Assembly: GCF_014633365.1 (NCBI RefSeq)
Contig: NC_068351.1
Location: forward strand, 8,996,907-9,060,906
Source: Diospyros lotus
Lineage: Eukaryota; Streptophyta; Magnoliopsida; Ericales; Ebenaceae
Reading direction: 5' to 3'
DNA length: 64,000 bases
Numbering within the stretch: the stretch's first letter is position 1; every line of letters begins with the position of its first letter. The translations under genes were made by a program, and so were the position numbers. The notes under the pieces are model-generated. The model was not told the origin of the DNA. It ran no database searches and worked only from the letters and a program-made list of their open reading frames with translations. Below are positions 9,401 through 21,245 of the stretch, one piece after another.

Positions 9401-12400
9401 GTCTCCCTCTGTTCAGGGTTTTGAGGCAGCTCTTGCAGCTGGAGCTAAAGAAGTGGCCATCTTTGCTGCAGCTTCTGAGTCTTTTTCAAAGTCAAACATA
9501 AACTGTAGCATTGAGGATAGCCTTGCTCGATATCGTGGTGTTGCTAGTGCTGCTAGAAAGTTCTCCATTCCTGTTCGTGGGTGTGTCTTGTGACTTATTA
9601 GCTTCTCACCTTTTCATGGAAGTATGTGACATGTTAATGTAGCAATACCTATATTTTCATTTACTATGAACGCAAGAAAGGTCTTATACATGGCTCATTA
9701 TTCATTCATGGTTTATAAGTGAGAACTTAGGGAAGTGAAGAAAATTGATGATAAAGATACAATATATTGGACATGTGGTGGGTAGAGGCAAGAGAAGATC
9801 TAAAGGTTAGGTTTTAAGGTGGTAGTATGTGAAATTTGATTGGTTTTGTGAAGGCTTTGGTGCTAGGCTATAAATACTAGCCATTAGCACTCAAGTGGTT
9901 GGCCAATTGGTCTAAAGTCTTAATCCCATAGGGTTCCTGATCACATATGGTCATGGGTTTATTTCTTGTTCATGAACAAGTGCTTTGAGGATTTTGGACT
10001 CTCACCTTGATGAGCTGGGGTTGGACTTTGGAAATCTCTATCATCCTTTCAGTTCCCCATTGGATAGAAGCTGCTATTGGAACCATCCTGGCTGGGTAGC
10101 AATCATTGGTGCCCCCTACTACCTTTTTAAGTCAGAGAAAGAAAAAAGACAAATGCTAGCCGTTAAGAGTCCCCATGCGGGCAATCCTTACATGAAATTT
10201 GTTGTATAATTGAAGGCTGATGGTAGAGAAAATGTTCATGTTTAACTTGATTGAGTGGGCTGAAGTAAAGCTAATTTTTTATGAACAAGGAGGAGGAGAA
10301 AGGCTCAACCTCAAAACATCAACTCAAAATCAAAATTTTTGAGTCAGCTCTGTATTGAATGGACATTTTTTGTGTAGATTATTCATTGTTTGTTAAAATA
10401 CCTATGACACCAAATCATGAGAGACAACTATATTTTTCTGGTAAGTAACAGTGTGCCAACTTAAGATAAGCATTAAATTGAATCTATTGGTCATCTCATT
10501 TCATTCAAGAAGCACTATTACAGTCCTTTCAAATTTTATTTTTCAATAATTGATAACACCTTGAAGTCTAATGAAGTCTAGATTCATTTTAAGTTCAGAT
10601 TCTTCTGACTATATTCATGTAAATAAGTAGAAAAGCATTAGAAACTAGAATAAACAGCGTACCATTGATTAATGCCACAACACCTTTGGATTCAATCCCG
10701 TTGAGAAAATAAATATTTCCCTGTAAATCAATGGATGAGTTGTCTCATGATGATATGGAATAGGATCAATATCATCATCAACAATAAGAGGTACCGAAGC
10801 AATTCATATTGAGATTTGAATAGTAGTATAGGATAGTGGGATCCTTTATTGATACTGAATTCTAGATTGAATTCCTGATCCATTCACCGATTGTTTGGTT
10901 TTAGTTTATTTCATTAGTTATCCGTACATTGATCTTTTATCCATATTGATACCTCCATCACTGCTCATTATCTAGTCTTTATATTTCGTTTATGGGGAGT
11001 GGATAATGTGCCTCCATTTACTACCCCATAATTTTACTGTCTACTTAACAGTTCGTAGCCTAGTGCTGTTTCTCAACTTACTTTATGATCATGTGCTAAT
11101 TTTTACGCAATCTTTTCGAACAATCTTTAAATTCTGGTCTAATTTTGGAATTCTAAATGGCATCTCAAATCAGTACTCAAACTACACCTCAATTTCATTG
11201 CTTATTCAATAAATGCACAAATTTTCTTTCTGCACTCATCTTTTCGTAGGACTTTTGCCAATTTATATTTCTAATACTATGTGGTTATGGCTACATACGA
11301 TTTGATTCCAAACACTTCTCTGAAACTTCTAGGTATATATCATGTGTTGTTGGATGTCCAATTGAAGGAGCAGTGCCTCCATCAAAAGTAGCATATGTAG
11401 CTAGAGAGCTTTTCAACATGGGATGCTTTGAAATTTCCCTTGGTGATACGATTGGTGTTGGTACTCCAGGTAATGCTAAAATGGCTTTTACTTTTTGTTT
11501 CTTTCTCTGAATTTCTAGAATATAAGAAATCAGTAGCTAGGTGTGAGAACTTTTGTGAAATTAGCTGTACAACCAGACACCAATTTAGCAACCTTAGCCC
11601 ATTTTTCGCTGCACTTGGGCAAGGCACTGCACTGCTAGAAAGGTATTCCAAAGAAATTATATTTTATCTTGAATTTATGTTAAAAAAATCCTTGAGTTTT
11701 AGGCTAGATATCAGCTTTTACCTACCTAAGTATTCCTCTTCCTTCATCCGGGCTTGGAATTGGCTATGATAAAAGTATAATATTTTCAACACTAAAAAAT
11801 AAGTATTTAGAGGTGTTGAGAATAAAATAATAATATAAAAGATAAAATTACCCTCTATCTAATAATTTAAGCTTTTTAAACAAATAGTGGTAAATAATTC
11901 AATAGAGCAAACAAAGGTCTCGAGTTCAAACCTCACCACCAACACAAAATTTAAATTATTGCAGGTGATTGGACCTGGTACCAGTGAAGCTTGTAAATGA
12001 TAAGCTAGGGCACAAACAAAGAGGAAGAAAAGCTCTAAATATTACTCAAATGTAAGAATGATTCAAAGACAACATAAAATAAGACTCTGCGCGCTAATCA
12101 TAAGCGCAAGTCTAAGTCTGTCTACTACACCATACAACAACAAATATAACATAATTAAAGAATAACACATCAAATACAATATTAAACAACTAGAAACAAC
12201 AGCTTCATGTAATATTTTCTTTCACATCCCCCCTCAATTGAGACTCCCTTGTGACCAACTGCTTTTCTGTAAACGCTTGAGAAGCTGAGGTTGCTTGAAT
12301 AGGTGATTCCTTTAGATTAACTCTGTCACACGAATACCAAAACCTGCTCCTTGGCAATCCCTTAGTGAAGATGTCAGCTAACTAATGTAAAGTAGGCACA

Positions 12401-15400
12401 TACCGAATTTCAACCTCACCATTTTCAACTTTTTCTCGCACAAAGTGTACATCAATCTCAATATGTTTAGTGTGAGAATGAAACACCGGATTTTCAGCAA
12501 TACTTTTAGCAGCCATATTATCACTCCACACTATTGGTGTTTGACCACACTAATACCCTAGCTCTGAAAACAGAGACTTCAGCCATAATATTTCAGTCAC
12601 CCCTTGAGCAATAGCTCTATATTCAGTCTCTCCAACTGACTGGACAACCACTGCTTGTTTCCTTGAACTCCAAACTATCAAATTGTGCCCAAGAAACACG
12701 CAAACACCACTAGTAAACTGCTTACTAACCTTACAACCAGCATAATCCGTATCAATATATACAATCAATGGTATATTAGTAGGTGCTGGTGGGAAAAATA
12801 GGCCCAAACCAAGGGTACCCTCTAGATACCTAAGCAGCCTCTTACAAACTATCCAATGCTGCTATTTAGGAGAGGATAAAAATTGACTGAGCTTATTGAC
12901 TGCAAAAGATATATCCGGCCTAGTGTCGGTCAAATATTGTAAGGAGCCAATAATGGTACGGTATAGAGATGGATTGTCAAAGGAATCACCCTCATTAGTT
13001 AAGGATACAACAAAATTCATTGGGGTATCACATGATTTACAGTCTTTCATACCTGCCTTTTTTAACAAATCCAAAACATATTTAGACTGTGTAAGATAAA
13101 TCCCACTGTGATTTTTGTAAGCTTCAAATCCTAGGAAGCAATGAACAGATTCTAGAGTTTTTAGAGAAAAATTTGTGTTCAACTCATGAATAAAAGCTCC
13201 AAGAGCTGTAGAATTAGAACCGGTGACCCATATATCATTAACATACGCTAATACAAATAGCATAAACTGAGAAGTGCGTTTAATGAACAGTGAGGCCTCG
13301 AACACAGCCCTTACAAATCCCCATGATAGCAAAGCAACTCTCAACTTAGTGTACCAAGCTCGAGGCGCCTGTTTAAGGCCATAGAGTGATTTCCTTAGTT
13401 TACACAATTGTGAGGGATACCGACCATCGATAAACCCCTCGGACTGAGACATATAAACTTCCTCAGTCAAATCTCCATTTAAAAAGGCATTATTAACATC
13501 TACTTATTGTATGTCCCAACCAAAAAGTAACAGCTAAGGTGAATAAAACTCGAATAGTTGGAGCCTTAACAACCGGACTGAAAGTCTCAGCATAATCAAC
13601 CCCTGGTGTTTGAAGAAAACCCTTGGCTACCAACCTAGCCTTGTACTTAAGCATTGTTTCATCAAGATTATACTTAATCCTATACACCTACTTGCAGCTA
13701 ATGAGGTTCATATCCTCAGAAAATGGAACTAAATCCCAAGTGTGATTATGCTGCAAGGTTGTGAACTCTTCCTCCATAGTCTAAACCCATCGTGAGTCTA
13801 AAAAGGCCTCATGAACAGAACTAGGCACTAGGGAAATCGTTAGGGCATGAGGAGAGGTAAACTGAAGCTGCTTAGCCTTGGACCTAATAAGCAAAGGATG
13901 AACAAAAGGAAGAGGTGCAGCTGTATGTTTAGTGATACGAGCTGCAGATCTAGAACAAGGTGTCACGACCCTAGGGGAGGAATAGGTAATATTGTAAAAG
14001 GTAGGGTTAATGGGGAATTAAAAGAACTACTAGCAAGCTGTAAATGGGTAATCCATTGGGTAGTTGGAGTGGTTGAGCTAGCTAGAAGCCTTATAAAGTG
14101 AGGACCTATGGCATTAGAGGGTATCTTGGAAGTTAATAACAAATTCCCTCTCTTTCTTGATTCTATCTTCTCTCTCCTATCTGTTATTCTCTTCTTTCTA
14201 TCATTCTTACGTTTGAATTCTATCGATTTTGCAAGCCCTATTCCCAAGGCTTGACACAAGGCTGAGGAAAGGCAGTAGTAGTAGGAGAATTAATAGAGGA
14301 AGAATTTGTGGATTGTGAGGAAGCAGTGTTTGGTAAGGAAGAAGACACGGGTTGTGCTACTATAGAGAAAGCAGGAGCAGAAAGAGACTCGAAAAAGAGA
14401 GTTGAAAATCTATTTGTACGAGGCTGAGAAGTAGTAGGAGAAGTGAATAAGCGATCGAATGGAAACTTTTCTGGATTAAATTGCACATGTCGAGAGATAT
14501 AAATTCGACCAGAAGGATGCAAACATTTATAATCTGCTTGTACATGACTATTCCCAATGAAAATGCACTTAGTTGAATGAAAGGCAAACTTGTGCTTATT
14601 ATAAGGGCGTAGGTAAGGAAAGCAAGCACAACCAAAAGGTTACAACACTAGATAATTAGGCTGCTTGTGATAGAGAAGTTCAAAAGGTATTTTAAATTTG
14701 AGAGAAGAGGAGGGAAGCAAATTGATAATATGGACAGTTGTTTGGAAAGGTTCAACCCAAAATTTTAATGGCATGTTAGCATGAGATAACAAAGTAAGCC
14801 CCATTTCTGCTATGTGCCTATGTTTCCTCTCGACAACTCTATTTTGCTGGTGGGTATAAAGACAGGTAAAACGTGGTTGTATTCCACAGCTATGAAGATA
14901 GGGTAAAAACACCTTAAACTCTCCCTCATTGTCTGTTTGTAAGGCCTTTAGTTTGGTTTGGAACTAAACTTTAGTAAGTTTATGAAAGGTTATAAATGTG
15001 GACAGGGCATCTGATTTAAATTTCAAGGGGTATAGTCATGTATATCTTGTATAGGCATCCACAAAAATGATATAATACCGATGTCCTTCAATAGACAAAG
15101 TAGGAGAAGGATCCCGCAAATCTGAGTAAATCAATTCAAGAGGTTTCTTTGTTGTAATTAGACAATCAACAAAAGGAAGTTGACTAAGTTTTCCAATCTT
15201 ACATGAATCGTAAAAAGAAATACTTGAATGAGAACAAGGAAGATGAATTTTATTAAGAATCAAATGCAGTACATTAGATGACGGATACCCTAGCTTGGCA
15301 TGCCATTGACAATACATGATTTCATTTTGTGCTACATGAACACTAGGTGACAGTCCATGACAAAATGGAAGCTGTCCCTTACATTTATTTGTAGGAAAAA

Positions 15401-18400
15401 CATTACATTCTAATAAAGATGTACTGCTAGCAATAGAATTAGACTCAATAGGCTGGGTTGGAGCACTAGAATTAAGCAAGATCAAGTGCTAAACTCAGTT
15501 GATAAAGCCCATCCTTAAGACATCCTTTGAGTAGCACTTCCCCGATACTCTTGTCCTTAATCAAACAAGAGTTAGAGTCAAATTCAGCAACAAGGTTATG
15601 GTCTCTTGTAAGTTGTGAGACACTAATTAGATTCTTTTTCATGGTAGGAACATGCATAACATTTGGCAAAGAAATAGTGGAAATAGATTTGGTTTGAGTA
15701 CACAAATGTCCAAGGCCAACATTAGAAATAGTGAGTTGCTTAACATTACCAATGGACACTTTATCACTACCGTTGTAAGGAACATGAAGAGAGAGATTGC
15801 TAAGGTTTGAGGTTATGTGATTTGTAGCTCTAGACTCAACAAACCAAGCCGAATCTGTTAAAGAAAGCTGTGACAAAGATGTATTATCAATAGGCCAAGA
15901 AAAATTATTATAATGAGTTCCTTGGACAGAACTTAAATCACTCATATAGGCCTCGCTAAAATCACTAAGGGAGGCTAGAAACACTCGTGAATCTGATTGG
16001 GAAACCATTGGAGGCCTTCCAAAATTGGGACTAGACATAGGAGCAGAATTTCACTGAAAGTTTCTATCAAACCGATGAAAACACCTATCAACAAAGTGCC
16101 CTGACTTGCCACAAAGCTAACAATAAATCCTCTTTACCGATTGTCTGCCTTTACCTCTTCCCCCTCGATTTATAAAACCACCTCTATTTGGAGCAAAATC
16201 TTCTCTATCATGCACCAAATTTCCAGAACTCCTTGGTGTATATGCAGTCATATTTACATGCATAGAAGATGGCATAATTGACTCAACATTGACAAATGAC
16301 ATATGTGCCAAACATTGACATATTTGCTCATGCATCAGTAATAAGTATTGGATCTTTTCAAGATCTATATCATCCATTTGGTAGATGATAAGACTGACTA
16401 TTGTCTCTTATTCATAATCCAATCCATTGAGGATTGCAAGAAGCAAATCTTTATCACTTAGAGGCTCTCTTATGACAGCAAGTGAGTGGCCTATAGTCTT
16501 GATCTTGAGTATGTAGTCATTTATAGACAAGGAATCTTTCTTAACTGACCTAAGTTGCTGCTTCAATTGAAAAGACTTGGCAATTGTTTGATGAGAGTAT
16601 AAGTTTTCAAGTGACGACCATACCTCGGCAGATGATTCGCAATGAATCACCTGTGCCAAGACTTGTCAATTGTCAAGAAAAGCCACCCAAGCAGCAGCTG
16701 ATCCGATCACATCCAACTCAAAAATTCTGGATTCATCGTAGGTGCTCCATCTTCACCAGTGGTAGGATCTGTTACATACTTAGCTAGAGGCAGTGCTTTA
16801 TTGAGGAAGGACTGAAGGTCAAATGCTCGGATTGTTGTTGAAATCTGTGCCTTCCAGAAAATGTAGTTGTTCGGATCAAGCCTAATAGGTATGTAGCTGA
16901 AAGCTTTCGCCATCGCAGCAAAATCTGACTGCGAGGCAGAGGACAAAGACGAACATGAATGAGGTGTAAGGAAAGAGGGAGGCACCATGATCTGTATTGG
17001 ATGCCATTGACCTTGGTTGAAGCTCTGATACCATGTAAATGATAAGCTAGGGCAGAGGCTAGGGCACAAACGAAGAGGAAGAAAAGCTTTGAATATTACT
17101 CATATGTAAGAATGACTCAAAGACAACATAAAATAAGGCTATGCTGATTATTTATACTCAGCAAGAGCCTAAACCACTGACATAACAGAGGCGCTAATTA
17201 TACAGCAACAAATATAACATAATTAAAGAACAACACATGGCATATATTTATTATGATTATATTATCTATTTATTTCAGTTGAGGTGTGATAATATTGGAC
17301 AAGATCACACGGGCACAATCTAAAGAGAGATCTTTGTGTTGAGCTTCCATTCTTCTTGAGCATTATGGGACTTCTTTCTGAAGCCTAAACCATTTGAGAT
17401 TTTTAGGTTATACAGGTTGTCAGAAGTTTCATGTTTGGATGTCTAGTGCTAAAGTGATCCTATTGCAAGAATAGCTTGAGATACGCTTGTTAAGAGTTTT
17501 ACTGCCAAATAACCAATTTTGGTACGGGTATTAGCCATCTGAAGCTGCTACCGGTATGTGAATTATGCATACAAGTACCATTTGTACAAAGCTAAGAATC
17601 TCTGCTGCTAGTTTTCATGAGAAACTAACGTACCAGAACTGAAAAGTTGATTTGGATGTAAATGATACCATACCTGTTTAAAATTAGTATTATACCTACG
17701 AGCACTTCCTCCCCAAGGGCAGTAAAACGCATTTTCAGTTTGATGAATTCAGTTGATGTCATTTTCTTAGTTGTAAATATCATTTTCCCCTATTTTACTT
17801 ATTTCCAGTGCCCACCCTGCCAACCACCAACTTTTTCTTTCCGCAGGTACAGTCATTCCAATGCTTGAAGCTGTTATTGCTGATGTCCCTGTAGGGAATC
17901 TCGCTGTTCATTTCCACGACACTTACGGGCAAGCTCTTTCAAATATTCTTATATCCCTCCAGGTATGCTATCTTTTCATGTCAATTATTGCATAGAAACC
18001 AAAGCTAATGCATGCATATACAAGGGTTTTAAAAGCAATTCGGACCCAGTTGTTGACAAGTTAGCTATGGATCTCTCTGGTCAAACCATCAATTTGGTTT
18101 ATGGTTTGCATATCATTGCTTCTGCTAAAACGTTCAATCGTGTTTCTTATCTCTATATTTTACACTCATCTCTAGCTATTATGAGAAAATAATTGGGAAA
18201 CTGAAATTCACATAGCGGGCAGAAATCCATTTGAAGTTTTGTAGCCGAAATGTTCTTTGCTAATTATGTAACGTGTTCTCTTAGATGGGGATCAGCACTG
18301 TGGACTCATCGGTATCAGGGCTTGGAGGTTGCCCATATGCTAAAGGCGCTTCAGGGAATGTTGCGACCGAAGATGTTATCTACATGCTAAACGGACTCGG

Positions 18401-18536
18401 AGTTCGGACCAACGTCGACCTCCGGAAGGTCATGTTGGCCGGCGATTTCATCAGCAAACACTTAGGGAGACCCTCTGCTTCAAAGACAGTAATTGCCTTG
18501 AGCAGAACCATAACTCATGCCTCCTCCAAGTTATGA
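6487..18536 (+). CDS. HMGCL: 3-hydroxy-3-methylglutaryl-CoA lyase (core exons; N-terminus not found)
   Basis: Cleaves HMG-CoA to acetyl-CoA and acetoacetate, the last step of leucine breakdown, normally in mitochondria. Visible coding exons: 6487-6666, 9244-9324, 9417-9580, 11333-11469, 17847-17962 and 18285-18536 (stop TGA 18534-18536). Together they give 309 residues in phase, covering the TIM barrel. Hallmarks: [13 protein letters not shown] in the first exon (catalytic Arg and a metal-ligand Asp), [12 protein letters not shown] in the fifth (two metal-ligand His), and [14 protein letters not shown] in the last (family signature with catalytic Cys and ligand Asn). Introns are GT-AG, except that the exon ending at 9324 reads AAG/TTGAGT with no in-phase GT. 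The N-terminal exons with the targeting sequence are not identified; they may lie left of the window beyond the gypsy element, or be lost. The 6.4-kb intron 11470-17846 carries an antisense copia element. Family assignment is very safe; whether the gene works is open. Confidence 0.95.
7809..7852. repeat. (CT)n(CA)n microsatellite in HMGCL intron
   Basis: About twelve CT units run directly into about eight CA units, inside the intron 6667-9243. The rest of that intron is AT-rich with no recognisable coding sequence. Confidence 0.95.
9884..10215 (+). mobile_element. SINE-like tRNA-derived sequence (tentative)
   Basis: TGGCCAATTGG near 9900 resembles a pol III A box, and GGTCATGGGTTTATTTC about 50 bases later resembles a decayed B box. 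A GC-richer body continues to about 10215, inside the HMGCL intron 9581-11332. No poly-A/T tail or target duplication was established, so this rests on box-like motifs only. Confidence 0.4.
11870..11990 (+). mobile_element. SINE-like fragment with B-box motif
   Basis: GTCTCGAGTTCAAACCTCACC (B-box-like core GAGTTCAAACC at 11932-11942) follows a short AT-rich head, as in common plant tRNA-derived SINEs. It abuts the copia LTR that starts at 11992, so the copia element probably inserted at its edge. Confidence 0.45.
11992..12226 (-). repeat. copia 3' LTR (left copy on + strand)
   Basis: Bounded on + by TGTAAATGATAAGCTAGGGC at 11992 and TTTCTTTCACA ending at 12226, next to the polypurine tract complement. 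It shares long blocks with 17034-17238, such as CAACAAATATAACATAATTA. Confidence 0.88.
12550..12807 (-). pseudogene. copia RNase H remnant
   Basis: The minus-strand translation contains [20 protein letters not shown] and [20 protein letters not shown], the standard copia RNase H landmarks, then ALAQGVTE-like and [13 protein letters not shown] segments. The acidic residues of IDTDYAG and GETEY are present. A frameshift separates it from the RT segment. Confidence 0.88.
12862..13700 (-). pseudogene. copia reverse transcriptase remnant with mutated catalytic site
   Basis: From the N-terminal side: [20 protein letters not shown] and [12 protein letters not shown] (13493-13687), a short frameshifted join near 13480-13500, then [46 protein letters not shown] and [19 protein letters not shown] (12862-13470). 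The usual YVDD catalytic box is YVND (AAT on the minus strand, 13239-13237). The longest uninterrupted stretch is about 200 residues. Confidence 0.92.
13961..14256. mobile_element. Solo LTR nested in the copia element
   Basis: A 296-bp block starts TGTCACGACC and ends GGCTTGACA (TGTCA/TGACA inverted ends). It is flanked by an exact 5-bp duplication, CAAGG, at 13956-13960 and 14257-14261. It has a TATA-like TTATAAAG near 14092 and a CT-rich downstream part, as in the gypsy LTRs at 340-721 and 3452-3903, which share the TGTCA(C/T)G start. No internal region remains. Confidence 0.88.
14640..15485 (-). pseudogene. copia GAG-pre-integrase and integrase remnant
   Basis: Minus-strand pieces: [15 protein letters not shown] with [12 protein letters not shown] (15180-15320, the zinc-finger region before integrase), [13 protein letters not shown] and [13 protein letters not shown] (15036-15130, core Asp region), then [20 protein letters not shown] and [20 protein letters not shown] (14690-14880). 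A frameshift and a degenerate stretch lie at 14912-15036. Confidence 0.88.
15472..16038 (-). pseudogene. copia protease region remnant
   Basis: The translation has [20 protein letters not shown], where copia proteases carry D-S-G-A; here the catalytic Asp is Glu and the Gly is Arg. [16 protein letters not shown] and [10 protein letters not shown] follow, the usual sequence leading to the GAG-pre-integrase region. Confidence 0.87.
16050..16988 (-). pseudogene. copia gag remnant with zinc knuckle
   Basis: The start is placed at ATG 16988-16986, shortly after the primer site. Segments seen: [17 protein letters not shown] and LSWM then TGA (about 16720), [20 protein letters not shown] (about 16555-16620), and near 16085-16130 a CCHC zinc knuckle ([17 protein letters not shown]) in which the codon after the first Cys is TAG. 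At least one frameshift separates the first two pieces. Confidence 0.85.
17022..17033 (-). other. copia primer-binding site
   Basis: TGGTATCAGAGC on the minus strand lies directly inside the 5' LTR end (TTTACA). It is complementary to the 3' part of plant initiator methionine tRNA, the usual primer for copia elements. Confidence 0.9.
17034..17238 (-). repeat. copia 5' LTR (right copy), outer end truncated
   Basis: Starts on + at TGTAAATGATAAGCTAGGGC next to the primer site and matches 11992-12170 with several indels. The match stops at ACACAT near 17238, so the outermost 56 bp of the LTR and any target duplication are missing. Confidence 0.85.
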
Positions 18537-21245
18537 ACTCTAGTCCAGAGCAGGTTATCATTCTGTCACTTCTGCAATTGCTCCCTCAGTTCAACATCTT
18601 GTTTGATTGCCATTGTTGCATTACAGGGAGCTTTATTGAATAATAACAATATTGTTAATGCGTGTATAAATGTAACTCAAACTTTAGACGCCATCTGTGG
18701 CTTTTTTCTTGCTTTTAAAAGAAAGGTAACGTACAAGAACTTTAAAAATGTTAAAAGTAAATCGTAGGAAATTTTGTTAAAAATGACAAATGAGAAGAGT
18801 CGGGTGGAATTTACCTTTTATCAATATCCTCTACACAGATGAAATTTATGGGCTGGTGGGAAATAAGACGTATGTGAATGAAAGGCCGCCCGGATAGAAT
18901 GCAAATGGGTAATTAGGTATGTCAAAATGGGTCACATCGGGCTAACTTGTTTCTGAAATGGGTTGGCTTAGCATGGCCCATTGGGGAGGCCACGGGAGGC
19001 TAACTATTATTTTTTAATTATTTTTGCACATATTATATTATTTTTATTACACTAAACTTAAAATATCGCAATTAATCATTTTAAATGCACAAGCAAAATA
19101 TGAAATAATGGTTGACATGACGTTTAGGTACAAGTATTACTTCAAATTATGTTTACTATATTATTTTAGGTGTGTTTGATTATATTACCTAGAATTTAAT
19201 TTTAGATAATGATTGTCTAGAAAATAAAAATCACCCTACCCGAAAATGAATTTCATGAAAAGAAACTTTAAATGTTTGTGTCATATACATATTTTTTATA
19301 GAAAAGTTAAGAGTATTTGATTGTTTTCATAGAAAATATGTGTAATAATTATATATTTTCTATGGTAAATGTGTGTAATCAAACATACTCTTAGTGAAAA
19401 TTATTGAGTGTATGCAAAGTTTTGATTTATAAATTATAGTATAAGAAATTGTAAATAATAATATATTTAAGGCAATGTACATACTTGTATTCCTCAATGT
19501 TTTCATTACTGTTTCATTTTCTTTTTATAACGATTTCAAATTTTTGATAAATGAAGAAAGATGGTTTACCATTATATATATATATATATATTGGGAAAAA
19601 AATGAGATTGTTGCTGTGAGGTTTAAGATAACTGCAAGTAATATCTTCGTATTTTTAATATCGTGTATCATTAATTAATTTGTAATGAAATATTTAAAAA
19701 TAATTAAAATATCCTTAAAATTTAAGACCCTTTATTTCTCTCTGGTCTCTGTTCTCTGGTCTCAAGGTCTTTAATTTTTTTTCTCTCTTTGATTTGTTGG
19801 TCACTTGATGATCACCATAGTTTTTCATGATAATAGCAGTGCATTGACTATGGCAAACCCCAATTGGATTTAGGGTTCATATGAAACCTAGACTAACATC
19901 TCTTTTTTTAACACCTTCCTCCTAAAATCAGAGAAGGAGAAAGACTAAAGAATGTTTCATTATCAGACCATGGTGATGGTGATGGTGATGGTGATGGTGA
20001 TAGTGGTGCCAGCCAGCCAGGCTGTAAGCCTTGGGAGCTAAGACAAGAGGAGCTGAAACTATTTGTGCTGGGGCACGTGTTGTGAGCGGCCCCACGCTGT
20101 TTGAGATGTCTTCTAATTGTCTATTGAGTAATTGGTTTTAATGTGTAGGCAAGGTAGCGATAGGATCTGCAATGCAATGCAATGTCAAATGGTCGTGTAA
20201 ACAATGATTCTGACGCATTATTGCCAGACAGACAGAGGAGCTTTACTTTATCGGGTTCTTTCCAAGCTTTAGGTTTGCATTTTCGAGCAGTGTCGCAATG
20301 AAATTCAGCAACCGCTATCATTGCCATTGTGGTGGGGGGTGGGGGCAGACTACTATGTCAACACCACCACCACCACCACGCCACGCCCATTTTTATCACC
20401 AATGTCGTCGTAAGTTCAACGATATGATATTATATAGAGCATCGGTTAATTAGGAGTCTTCTAGTTAAAATCTCTTTAATTTGATATTTTTATTAATATT
20501 TTATATTATTATTATGCATTATTATATCAATATAAATATATACAGAGCATCCAGTTATATAATGATTTTATTTGGCTTTTGTTTGTTTTAAAAAATAGAT
20601 TTGCTCTCAGAATTGGGGTTATCTCGTGTTCAACAACAAGGCAAGATGATGAACAGAATCATAAAACTCAATTAGTTTTTATTAAACAAGGAAGATTCAA
20701 ACAAACCATAAATAATATATATAATTATAAAAGAGACGGAAACTAATTGTGTTTTACAGGCATTTTATAATAAATTAAATACTGCAATCAATATATAACT
20801 CCAATGCAGGAGGTTCTTTCTTAATTGTTTCAAACTCAAAATTAAGTGGTGATCAGAAATTAATAATAATACTCCTGATATATATATATATATATATATC
20901 AATAAGAAGTGCAGAAATTAATATGCACTGGCTGGCTGGCAGACTAACCAACAAATAGAAAAAGAAAGATTTTCATTATTCTAACAAGTAACGACCCATT
21001 AATAATGCCAGCTAGCTATAATTTCATCATTAACTTAACCAAAAACTGTTGCTATTCTCAATGAACAAATGAACATTGTTAATTCCATCTACAAATTAAT
21101 TAGGTATAATAATATAATTTCAAAGTCACTTGAAATTAGGCTACATGAAATGAAATGAAATGTAGAGGGGAAAAGTAATAAATAATAATTATGAAAGAAA
21201 AGATGACAAGGAAAGGTTGCTCCAGTAGTACTAACTAGCTAGTAG
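18537..21245. other. Intergenic DNA between HMGCL and the CLE gene
   Basis: AT-rich. It holds the probable HMGCL 3' UTR at its left end, a (GATGGT)n repeat at about 19970-20003, TA tracts at 19576-19592 and 20878-20899, and a segment near 18890-19010 with repeated AAATGGGT/GGGCT words typical of decayed transposons. No gene recognised. Confidence 0.6.
20878..20899. repeat. (TA)11 microsatellite
   Basis: Uninterrupted TA dinucleotides upstream of a short palindromic AT-rich stretch. Confidence 0.95.

Larger units (their letters stand above)
11992..17238 (-). mobile_element. Ty1/copia retrotransposon, antisense in an HMGCL intron
   Basis: Read on the minus strand the order is 5' LTR (17034-17238), primer site TGGTATCAGAGC (17022-17033, complementary to initiator tRNA-Met), gag, protease, integrase, RT, RNase H, polypurine tract AGGGGGGA (about 12227-12235) and 3' LTR (11992-12226). 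Integrase before RT is the copia order. The frame is broken by many stops and shifts. The LTRs differ by several indels, and the outer end of the 17034-17238 copy lacks the last 56 bp present in the other, so no target duplication can be recognised. Its lies wholly between HMGCL exons 11333-11469 and 17847-17962. A solo LTR (13961-14256) is nested within it. Confidence 0.95.

Noticed and set aside
11428..11769. 113-residue plus-strand frame overlapping the HMGCL exon 11333-11469
   Set aside because: Wrong frame relative to the lyase and extends into the intron; a shadow.
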